The notes beneath the pieces were generated by a model. It saw nothing but the letters and a program-made list of their open reading frames with translations. It made no database searches and was not told the origin of the DNA. DNA of 6,190 bases. Origin: HGM11368 sp051883395. GTDB lineage: Bacteria > Bacillota > Clostridia > Christensenellales > UBA3700. Shown here one piece after another: positions 1-5,039 of the stretch. Position numbers and translations under genes: made by a program. How positions within the stretch are numbered: the stretch's first letter is position 1; every line of letters begins with the position of its first letter. The DNA lies in NCBI GenBank assembly GCA_051883395.1, contig JBJETQ010000013.1, forward strand, positions 1 through 6,190, given 5' to 3'.

Positions 1-57
1 GACGTAGCGTCGGAAATATACAATTCCCAAAGCATTTGGAAAAAAATCTTTGGTTGA
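1..57 (+). CDS. 3' end of an upstream gene, probably ftsA (cell-division actin homologue)
   Basis: Frame 1 is open from the window edge and ends at TGA 55-57, giving an 18-residue tail DVASEIYNSQSIWKKIFG. The stop runs directly into the ftsZ ribosome binding site (AAGGGAGG, 57-64), which suggests translational coupling. A short tail with alternating bulky hydrophobic and lysine residues (IWKKIFG) resembles the C-terminal amphipathic membrane-targeting helix of FtsA, the protein that tethers FtsZ filaments to the membrane, and ftsA often precedes ftsZ. The identification rests on position and this tail only. FtsQ/DivIB or another division protein remains possible. That some gene ends here is fairly secure; its name is an inference. 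Confidence 0.5.
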   Translation, partial: DVASEIYNSQSIWKKIFG

Positions 58-73
58 AGGGAGGCAAATATTT

Positions 74-1315
74 ATGGATTCCAGTTTTTCTTACGAAAAT
101 GCCGTTGCTAAAATCAAGGTATTCGGTGTCGGCGGCGGCGGAAACAACGCTGTCAACAGAATGATTGACGCAGGCATCAGAAGTGCGGAATTTGTTGCGG
201 TCAACACAGACAAACAGGTTTTGATGTTGTCCAAAGCCAACAAAAAAATACAGATTGGAGAAAAACTTACGCAAGGATTGGGCGCAGGCGCCGATCCGAG
301 AGTAGGTTCTAAGGCTGCGGAAGAATCTAGGGAAATCTTGCGTAAAGAATTAGAAGGCGTGGATATGTTGTTTATCACCGCAGGTATGGGCGGCGGTACA
401 GGTACTGGTGCAGCTCCCGTGATAGCCAGCATAGCCAACGAGATGGAGATACTTACCGTTGCCGTCGTTACCAAACCTTTTGGATTTGAAGGCAGGGCAA
501 GAATGCGCAACGCCGAAGAAGGCATAAATAATTTGCGCAATTACGTAGACACTTTGTTGGTCGTTCCTAACCAAAGATTGCTTGAAGTGCTGAGTCCTGA
601 TACCAAAATGGTGGAAGCGTTTGACCATGCCGACGAAGTTTTGCGTAAGGCTATTCAGGGTATAAGCGACCTTATCGTAACTCCTTCGCTCATCAATCTC
701 GACTTTGCTGACGTCAGGTCTATCATGAAAAAGAAAGGACTTGCTCACATGGGTATAGGTGAAGCGGAAGGACCTGACAAGGCTGTCAACGCAGTCAAAC
801 AGGCGGTAATGAGTCCGCTTCTCGAAACCAATATCGCAGGTTCAAGCGGCATTATTCTCAACATAGTCGGCGGAGCGTCGCTCACTTTGCAGGAAGTGAG
901 TGCGGCATGTAGTCAAGTGCAGACTGCCGTTGATGAAAGCGCAAATATTATTTTCGGCGCAGGCATAGACGAAACTTTGGGCGACAAAATACAGGTTACT
1001 CTGATAGCTACCGGCTTCAATCACGACGCAGAACAACCGCAACCGGTTGCCGCTCCTGTGTTTGCTCAACAAAGACCTTCTATGTCTAACGACGAGTTTG
1101 AAAGAAGATATTTTGAAGAAAAGAAGGAAGAAAACGCACCTGTCAGCGGATACGTACCTAAGCCTTTGGGGTACGATACCAATTCTTATACTCCGCCAAC
1201 TCCTACGTACATTCCGCCAAGACCGGCTCAACCGCAACAGGGAGAAAACAGAGAACAGGATAACGGAGAATTCAAGGGTCCGTCCTTTTTGAGAAGGCTT
1301 CAACGCCGTCAATAA
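74..1315 (+). CDS. ftsZ: Cell division GTPase FtsZ
   Basis: Tubulin-like GTPase that polymerises into the cytoplasmic Z-ring and recruits the divisome; in spore formers it also forms the polar septum. The 413-residue product has the N-terminal nucleotide-binding glycine stretch (GVGGGGNN, about residues 18-25), the tubulin signature GGGTGTGA (106-113), and the T7 catalytic loop NLDFAD (208-213), with D210 and D213 that complete the GTPase site of the next subunit. A Pro/Gln/Glu-rich unstructured linker covers about 318-396, followed by a short basic C-terminal peptide ending PSFLRRLQRRQ. I chose ATG 74 because AAGGGAGG (57-64) sits 9 bases upstream; a TTG at 50 would overlap the stop of the preceding gene. 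The length is normal for the family and a strong terminator follows. The C-terminal peptide has KGPSFLR where DIPxFLR is usual. Confidence 0.98.
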   Translation: MDSSFSYENAVAKIKVFGVGGGGNNAVNRMIDAGIRSAEFVAVNTDKQVLMLSKANKKIQIGEKLTQGLGAGADPRVGSKAAEESREILRKELEGVDMLFITAGMGGGTGTGAAPVIASIANEMEILTVAVVTKPFGFEGRARMRNAEEGINNLRNYVDTLLVVPNQRLLEVLSPDTKMVEAFDHADEVLRKAIQGISDLIVTPSLINLDFADVRSIMKKKGLAHMGIGEAEGPDKAVNAVKQAVMSPLLETNIAGSSGIILNIVGGASLTLQEVSAACSQVQTAVDESANIIFGAGIDETLGDKIQVTLIATGFNHDAEQPQPVAAPVFAQQRPSMSNDEFERRYFEEKKEENAPVSGYVPKPLGYDTNSYTPPTPTYIPPRPAQPQQGENREQDNGEFKGPSFLRRLQRRQ

Positions 1316-1352
1316 AGCTGTCAATATTATTACATTTTGCGATAAAAATTGC

Positions 1353-1383
1353 GTTCCGTCCGACAAGGACGGAACTTTTTTTT
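1353..1383 (+). terminator. Intrinsic terminator of ftsZ
   Basis: A perfect 9-bp GC-rich stem (GTTCCGTCC 1353-1361 with GGACGGAAC 1367-1375) with loop GACAA is followed by eight T residues (1376-1383). It lies 37 bases after the ftsZ stop and separates ftsZ from spoIIGA, so sporulation transcription should start separately or depend on readthrough. Confidence 0.93.
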
Positions 1384-1396
1384 ATGTCGTAGTCTG

Positions 1397-1402
1397 TATA
1401 TT
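1397..1402 (+). promoter_or_regulatory. Possible -10 element of a spoIIGA-sigE promoter
   Basis: TATATT lies between the ftsZ terminator and the spoIIGA start, the only place a separate promoter could be. By standard spacing the transcript would begin at about 1409, the A of the spoIIGA ATG. No good -35 hexamer is present 17 bases upstream, where the terminator T-run lies. TATGTCGTA at 1383-1391 matches 7 of 9 bases of the Spo0A box TTTGTCGAA, but it sits closer to the -10 than in the B. subtilis spoIIG promoter. This is a weak prediction. Confidence 0.3.
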
Positions 1403-1408
1403 ATTAAT

Positions 1409-2176
1409 ATGCAAGTATACGTAGAGATTGTTTTACTCACCAATTTGCTGCTCAACGGCTTTATACTGGCTCTCAGTATAATGCTTGTAAAATGTCGTGT
1501 CAGCGTACTTAGAGTTACTATTGGCGCACTAATCGGAGCCGTATATGCCGTGGTGTATCCGTATATTTCTTGGGCAGGGTCTTGGCCCTTTAAAATTGTG
1601 CTGGCATTGATAATGGTTGCGGTGAGCGGCGGTTACAACAGCTTTGCGCATTATCTAACTGCGATTGCAGTCTTTTTTTCTCTGACTTTTTTACTTGGCG
1701 GCGTTGCGATAGGTAGCGGCTACATCTTTGGTAAGTCGATTTTTGATTCGGAAGGTTACGTTGCTTTGTCGGTAAGTGCGGCGCTGGTATTTGTGTTGTG
1801 CGCTACAAGAATTGTATGGAAATGCTTTGTCATGGCAAGGCGAAAAAAGAACTATACCTATCGGGTAGTGTTGTGTCAAGGGAACAATCAGCTTGCCACG
1901 ACTGCATATTGGGATAGCGGCAACAGACTTTATTATCACGGATACAGACCTGTGATGATGATTGACGAAAAAGTATATCAGCAGTTATATAGGACGAATG
2001 ATTTACATAAAATGACAATGAAGGTCAACACCGTCAACGGAAGACGGGATATGCAGCTGCAAGAACTGGACAAACTCGTTGTTCTCGATACAGGCAAAAC
2101 CTATCGCAAAGTGGTTGTGGGAGTAAGTCAGACTTCACTTGGAGAGTACGGAATGTTATTGCATTCCGAATTTTAG
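1409..2176 (+). CDS. spoIIGA: Sporulation sigma-E processing protease SpoIIGA
   Basis: Membrane-embedded aspartic protease that removes the pro-sequence of sigma-E in the mother cell after polar septation. The 255-residue product has about five hydrophobic helices in its first half (roughly 6-27, 33-52, 60-74, 81-106, 116-138), then a basic stretch (ARRKK, 143-147) and a cytoplasmic domain. That domain carries the family active-site motif DSGN (169-172, D169 catalytic by homology) followed by LYYHGYRPV, matching the family pattern after DSGN. The C-terminus (GMLLHSEF) resembles the usual family ending, so the protein looks complete, although shorter than the roughly 309 residues in B. subtilis. 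ATG 1409 is chosen because MQVYVEIVLLTN aligns with the family N-terminus. No Shine-Dalgarno sequence precedes it, which is unusual here. Its stop overlaps the sigE ribosome binding site. Confidence 0.93.
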   Translation: MQVYVEIVLLTNLLLNGFILALSIMLVKCRVSVLRVTIGALIGAVYAVVYPYISWAGSWPFKIVLALIMVAVSGGYNSFAHYLTAIAVFFSLTFLLGGVAIGSGYIFGKSIFDSEGYVALSVSAALVFVLCATRIVWKCFVMARRKKNYTYRVVLCQGNNQLATTAYWDSGNRLYYHGYRPVMMIDEKVYQQLYRTNDLHKMTMKVNTVNGRRDMQLQELDKLVVLDTGKTYRKVVVGVSQTSLGEYGMLLHSEF

Positions 2177-2184
2177 GAGGGTGT

Positions 2185-2883
2185 ATGCTCAAAAAATTGA
2201 TGTATTGGCTGTTCAGGTTTTTCGGCGTCGAAAACAACGTCGACTATATAGGTACGGGCGAAGTGCTGCCCAACCCCTTGGACAGCGAAGACGAATTGAA
2301 AACCGTGGAAAAGTTGATGAACGGCGATGAAGAAGCACGCAAAAAACTGATTGAACACAATCTCAGACTTGTCATTTATATAGCCAAAAAATTCGACAAT
2401 ACCGGTATCGATATCGAAGACCTTATTTCTGTGGGAACAATCGGGCTTATCAAAGCCGTAAACAGCTTTAAGATGGACAAGCAAATCAAACTTGCCACCT
2501 ATGCCAGCAGATGTATAGAGAACGAAATTTTGATGTATCTGCGTAAGAGCGTCAAGTCAAGGGGCGACGTTTCGCTTGACGAGCCGCTCAACGTCGATTG
2601 GGACGGCAATACTTTATTGCTCAGCGACGTGCTGGGGACAGACAGCGACGTTGTGTCGCAAAACGTAGACGAAGAAGCCGACAGGGATATTTTGCGCAAG
2701 TCGCTTGACGTCTTGTCGCCGAGAGAAAGACAGATTATCAAGATGAGATTCGGCATATTGGGAACGCAAAAAAAGACTCAGAAAGAGATAGCCGATATGA
2801 TGGGAATTTCACAGTCGTACATATCGAGATTGGAAAAGAAAGTTATGGGTAAACTGAAAAAAGAAATTACTAAAATGGTATAA
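2185..2883 (+). CDS. sigE: RNA polymerase sporulation sigma factor E precursor (pro-sigma-E)
   Basis: Sigma-70 family factor that directs early mother-cell transcription. The 232-residue product begins with a short hydrophobic/basic pro-sequence (KKLMYWLFRFFG, 3-14). By alignment with B. subtilis, SpoIIGA would cut just before Y21 (YIG). Region 2 is very well conserved: EHNLRLVIYIAKKF, the IEDLISVGTIGLIKAVNSF core, and LATYASRCIENEILMYLR, about 57-120. Family-typical SLDEPLNVDWDGN is at 130-142, and the region 4 helix-turn-helix is at about 196-222 (TQKEIADMMGISQSYISRLEKK). The ending KEITKMV matches known sigma-E proteins. AGGAGG (2175-2180) overlaps the spoIIGA stop and lies 4 bases before ATG 2185, so protease and substrate are probably translationally coupled. 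The family is certain. Confidence 0.97.
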   Translation: MLKKLMYWLFRFFGVENNVDYIGTGEVLPNPLDSEDELKTVEKLMNGDEEARKKLIEHNLRLVIYIAKKFDNTGIDIEDLISVGTIGLIKAVNSFKMDKQIKLATYASRCIENEILMYLRKSVKSRGDVSLDEPLNVDWDGNTLLLSDVLGTDSDVVSQNVDEEADRDILRKSLDVLSPRERQIIKMRFGILGTQKKTQKEIADMMGISQSYISRLEKKVMGKLKKEITKMV

Positions 2884-2964
2884 AAGCGCAGAGATTGCGC
2901 AATATTATTATCAAATCACCATTCTGCTTTGAGCATATCGCAAATTCTACATAAGGAGAAGAAT

Positions 2965-3732
2965 ATGCACAGAGTAGAAATTTGCGGTGTTGACACAGGG
3001 TCTTTACCCAAACTGAGTAACGAAGAAAGCCAAAACCTGCTCAAAGCAATTAAGCAGGGCGACAAAACAGCCAAAGATAAATTTGTAATGGGCAATATCC
3101 GTCTTGTGTTGTCGGTAGTTCAGAGATTTGGCAACAAAGCGTCCAGCGACGACTTGTTTCAGGTAGGTATGGTAGGTCTTATGAAAGCTATCGACGGCTT
3201 TGATAGCAGATTTAACGTAAGATTTTCAACATACGCCGTGCCTATGGTCGTAGGTGAAATCAGGCGTTTTGTCAAAGAAAGCAGCGGTATCAAAGTCAGC
3301 CGTTCGATGCGGGACATAGCTTACAAGGCTCTCAAAACGAGAGAAAATATCGAAACGAAACAGGCACGCACTCCTTCTTTGATGGAAGTAGCGCAGGAAA
3401 TAGACGTGCCGCTCAAAGACGTAGTGTGCGCTCTTGACGCAGTCAGCGATACTATCTCCTTGCAGGAGCAGGTTTACAACGACGGAGAAGACAACGTATC
3501 CATTATCGACCAGATAGGCGACCAGTCGCAATCGGAAGAAATCTGGACTGACAAATTTTGCGTCAAAAACGCTCTTTCGGCGCTGAATGACAAGGAGAGA
3601 GAAGTAATTTTGCTCAGATACTTTGCAGGAAAAACACAAGTGGAAATTTCGGCAGGCATCGGTATATCTCAGGCGCAAGTGAGCCGTCTTGAAAAAAACG
3701 CTTTGTCTAAGATGAAAGTTTTGTGTCAGTAA
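2965..3732 (+). CDS. sigG: RNA polymerase sporulation sigma factor G (late forespore)
   Basis: Sigma factor that drives late forespore genes such as small acid-soluble proteins and germination functions. The 255-residue product starts with the sigma-G hallmark VEICGVDTGSLP (4-15). Region 2 follows (MGNIRLVLSVVQRF, DDLFQVGMVGLMKAIDGFD, NVRFSTYAVPMVVGEIRRF, 42-102), then SRSMRDIAYKAL in region 3 (112-123), and a region 4 helix-turn-helix (KTQVEISAGIGISQAQVSRLEK, about 223-244). No pro-sequence is present, as expected for sigma-G. ATG 2965 is chosen because AAGGAG (2953-2958) is 6 bases upstream; a TTG at 2929 would lie upstream of that site. It lies 81 bases after sigE with no strong terminator between, so readthrough from sigE is likely. 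I could not identify a convincing sigma-F or sigma-G promoter in the gap. At the position of B. subtilis Asn45 this protein has Met42. Confidence 0.97.
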   Translation: MHRVEICGVDTGSLPKLSNEESQNLLKAIKQGDKTAKDKFVMGNIRLVLSVVQRFGNKASSDDLFQVGMVGLMKAIDGFDSRFNVRFSTYAVPMVVGEIRRFVKESSGIKVSRSMRDIAYKALKTRENIETKQARTPSLMEVAQEIDVPLKDVVCALDAVSDTISLQEQVYNDGEDNVSIIDQIGDQSQSEEIWTDKFCVKNALSALNDKEREVILLRYFAGKTQVEISAGIGISQAQVSRLEKNALSKMKVLCQ

Positions 3733-3765
3733 ACAAATCGATATAAATCGTAATAATTGATTACT

Positions 3766-3791
3766 ATCTCTCATACACTTGTATGGGAGAT
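3766..3791 (+). promoter_or_regulatory. Hairpin covering the ribosome binding site of the ylmC-type gene
   Basis: ATCTCTCATAC (3766-3776) pairs with GTATGGGAGAT (3781-3791) as an 11-bp stem with one T-G wobble and a 4-base loop ACTT. The 3' arm contains the GGGAG (3785-3789) that serves as the ribosome binding site for GTG 3797. Only TTTATC follows, so it is a poor intrinsic terminator. Limiting translation of the downstream gene is the more natural reading, although partial termination of sigG transcripts is possible. Confidence 0.6.
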
Positions 3792-3796
3792 TTATC

Positions 3797-4051
3797 GTGG
3801 GAGAATTATCGTTTTGCGAACTTAAAAACAGAGAAGTAGTCAACGTGTGCGACGGCAAACGTCTTGGCAGAATAGTAGATATGTGCTTTAACAAACTCGG
3901 ACATATCACGGGTTTTGTAGTTCCCGGCGATAAAAAAATAATCAAGTACGTTGCCGGCAACGACAGCATCTTTATTCCTTGGAAGTGTATCGTCAAGATA
4001 GGCGAAGACACGATATTGGTGGAGTTGGACGAAGGGCTTCCGCCATGTTGA
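3797..4051 (+). CDS. ylmC: PRC-barrel sporulation protein, YlmC/YmxH family
   Basis: Small protein of 84 residues with a single PRC-barrel-like beta domain. Recognisable features are LKNREVVNVCDGKRLGRIVD at about 9-28, the turn GHITGFVVPG (35-44), and the family-typical IFIPWKCIVKIGEDTILVEL (58-77). Members sit next to sigE/sigG or sporulation genes across Bacilli and Clostridia. Their biochemical role is not established, so none is claimed. GTG 3797 is preferred because GGGAG (3785-3789) is 7 bases upstream and the family start motif follows; TTG 3779 lies in a hairpin loop and has no site of its own. The gene follows sigG by 64 bases, probably on the same transcript, and is closed by a terminator. 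Three cysteines plus a C-terminal one are present, without a metal-binding pattern. YlmC and YmxH are not separable here. Confidence 0.85.
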   Translation: MGELSFCELKNREVVNVCDGKRLGRIVDMCFNKLGHITGFVVPGDKKIIKYVAGNDSIFIPWKCIVKIGEDTILVELDEGLPPC

Positions 4052-4075
4052 CGACAAAGCAGAATATATTAATTT

Positions 4076-4123
4076 ACAGGCGTATTTTATTGCTTTTGTT
4101 GCGGTAATACGCCTGTTTTATTT
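4076..4123 (+). terminator. Intrinsic terminator after the sporulation block
   Basis: A perfect 11-bp outer stem (ACAGGCGTATT 4076-4086 with AATACGCCTGT 4106-4116) is extended by an inner stem ATTGC/GCGGT (4089-4093 with 4101-4105, two G-T pairs) and followed by TTTTATTT. It lies 24 bases after the ylmC-type gene and ends the spoIIGA-sigE-sigG-ylmC unit. Confidence 0.9.
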
Positions 4124-4162
4124 GATAAAATCAGGGCTGTTCTGCAATTTTCGCAATTTTAG

Positions 4163-4188
4163 CGTTTTAATAGTGTTTTTATTAAACG
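4163..4188. repeat. Imperfect inverted repeat in the intergenic region
   Basis: CGTTTTAATA (4163-4172) pairs with TATTAAACG (4180-4188), 9 bp with one bulged T and loop GTGTTTT. It is AT-rich with no T-run after it, so it is not a clear terminator. Function unknown. Confidence 0.45.
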
Positions 4189-4266
4189 ACTATCAATCAT
4201 AGATTGTTTGTGAATTCCAGCAAAATTATATTTTCTAATTGTATTTTTCGGCGGTTTTGTATGGAC

Positions 4267-4295
4267 TTATCCAACGTGTACGCTCACCTGGATAA
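4267..4295. repeat. Inverted repeat / stem-loop in the intergenic region
   Basis: TTATCCA (4267-4273) and TGGATAA (4289-4295) form a perfect 7-bp stem. Inside it GTG (4276-4278) can pair with CAC (4285-4287). The element is followed by an A/T stretch with TTTTT at 4303-4307, so it could be a weak terminator, an operator, or part of an untranslated RNA. Function unknown. Confidence 0.5.
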
Positions 4296-4406
4296 AATTA
4301 TATTTTTACTTTTTATAATCACTCGCAAATTAATTGATTTAATTTTTAATTTGGTTTTAATCTAAATAATTTTCAATCTATATTTGTCTAAAAATTTTAC
4401 AAAATA

Positions 4407-4435
4407 TGGACATTTGCGGCATTTTATGTTACAAT
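4407..4435 (+). promoter_or_regulatory. Sigma-A promoter of nrdR
   Basis: TGGACA (4407-4412, 5 of 6 to TTGACA) is separated by exactly 17 bases from TACAAT (4430-4435, 5 of 6 to TATAAT), and TG at 4427-4428 makes an extended -10. Transcription would start near 4442, giving a leader of about 17 bases that contains GGAG ahead of the ATG. No obvious NrdR-box pair was recognised. Confidence 0.82.
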
Positions 4436-4458
4436 AATAAAAAACTACGGAGAGAGAT

Positions 4459-4920
4459 ATGAAGTGTATATATTGTGGTTGTCTTGACGACAAGGTTATC
4501 GACAGCCGTGTGAGTGATGACGGAACGTCCATAAGACGCCGCAGAGAGTGCCTTGGTTGTGGCAAAAGATTTACTACATACGAAACCGTTGAGACCACTC
4601 CGATAATGGTAGTCAAAAAATCAGGTTGTCGTCAGCAGTTTTCCGCCGCAAAAGTAAAGCAAGGTATCGTCAAAGCCTGCGAAAAGCGTCCTGTATCTAT
4701 CAATGATATTGACAAACTCGTCAATGATATTGAGATGAAAATTCACAACAACTTTGACGGAGAAGTAACTACGTCTCAGATAGGAGAATACGTTATGGAA
4801 GGACTCAAAGAACTCGACGACGTTGCTTACGTAAGATTTGCCGCTATATATCGACAGTTCAAGGATATCAACAGTTGGCTGAGTGAGATAAACGAAGTAT
4901 TGAAAAACAAAACAAAATAA
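4459..4920 (+). CDS. nrdR: Transcriptional repressor NrdR (ribonucleotide reductase regulator)
   Basis: ATP/dATP-sensing repressor that binds NrdR boxes ahead of ribonucleotide reductase operons. The 153-residue product is full length for the family. The N-terminal zinc ribbon has CxxC pairs at C3/C6 and C31/C34 and the family sequence VIDSRVSDDG (13-22) plus the basic SIRRRREC (24-31). The ATP-cone domain follows from about 49 (VVKKSG at 51-56, ACEKRPVS at 73-80) to the conserved DVAYVRFAAIYR (121-132). ATG 4459 has GGAG (4449-4452) 6 bases upstream. It is transcribed alone, with its own sigma-A promoter and terminator. It commonly neighbours sigG/ylmC in Clostridia. Its targets are not in this window. 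Confidence 0.97.
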   Translation: MKCIYCGCLDDKVIDSRVSDDGTSIRRRRECLGCGKRFTTYETVETTPIMVVKKSGCRQQFSAAKVKQGIVKACEKRPVSINDIDKLVNDIEMKIHNNFDGEVTTSQIGEYVMEGLKELDDVAYVRFAAIYRQFKDINSWLSEINEVLKNKTK

Positions 4921-4943
4921 TACGAAATAATATACCTGACAAC

Positions 4944-4970
4944 AAAGCCGTCCGCAAGGGCGGTTTTTTT
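4944..4970 (+). terminator. Intrinsic terminator of nrdR
   Basis: The stem AAAGCCGTCC (4944-4953) pairs with GGGCGGTTTT (4958-4967), including two G-T wobbles, closed by a stable GCAA tetraloop (4954-4957). A run of seven T residues (4964-4970) follows. Flanking AACAAA and TTTGTT could let it work on the minus strand too. Confidence 0.92.
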
Positions 4971-4995
4971 GTTGGAATTTTCGACCTTAACGCTT

Positions 4996-5019
4996 ATATT
5001 CCGACAAAATACGGAATAT
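4996..5019 (+). promoter_or_regulatory. Perfect inverted repeat upstream of sigK
   Basis: ATATTCCG (4996-5003) and CGGAATAT (5012-5019) form a perfect 8-bp inverted repeat with an 8-base A-rich spacer, ending 8 bases before the sigK ribosome binding site. There is no T-run, so it is not a terminator. It could be a dimeric regulator site or an mRNA hairpin. TTATATT (4994-5000) resembles a sigma-E -35 element (ATATT core), but the matching -10 (AATATCAT, 5015-5022) is only about 5 of 8 to CATACAAT. Confidence 0.5.
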
Positions 5020-5039
5020 CATATCGCAAGGAGAAAACT

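Larger units (their letters stand above)
4124..4406. other. Gene-free AT-rich intergenic stretch
   Basis: About 280 bases with no plausible coding frame, no RNA family I recognise, and strong A/T richness. It contains two stem-loops (4163-4188 and 4267-4295) and a 13-base direct repeat (AAAATTATATTTT at 4222-4234 and 4294-4306). The right-hand end runs into the nrdR promoter. It could be spacer, degraded sequence or an unknown small RNA; nothing in the sequence decides between these. Confidence 0.6.

Noticed and set aside
50..73. TTG 50 as the start of ftsZ, adding 8 residues
   Set aside because: It overlaps the stop codon of the upstream gene and has no ribosome binding site, whereas AAGGGAGG is correctly placed for ATG 74.
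1349..1408. TTG 1349 as the start of spoIIGA
   Set aside because: It lies just before and reads through the ftsZ terminator hairpin, and the family N-terminus begins at ATG 1409.
2886..2900. Hairpin GCGCA-GAGAT-TGCGC just after sigE as a terminator
   Set aside because: The stem is only 5 bp and is followed by AATATTATTATC rather than a T-run.
2884..2964. Sigma-F or sigma-G promoter ahead of sigG
   Set aside because: GCATA (2933-2937) resembles a -35, but no acceptable -10 occurs at the right spacing before the ribosome binding site.
3226..4011. Long minus-strand reading frame (261 codons) across sigG and the ylmC-type gene
   Set aside because: It is antisense to two well-supported genes, resembles no known protein, and has no clear ribosome binding site; it is a codon-bias shadow.
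4267..4295. Recombination site such as an integron attC
   Set aside because: The inverted arms lack the characteristic RYYYAAC/GTTRRRY core pair and no integrase or cassette is nearby.
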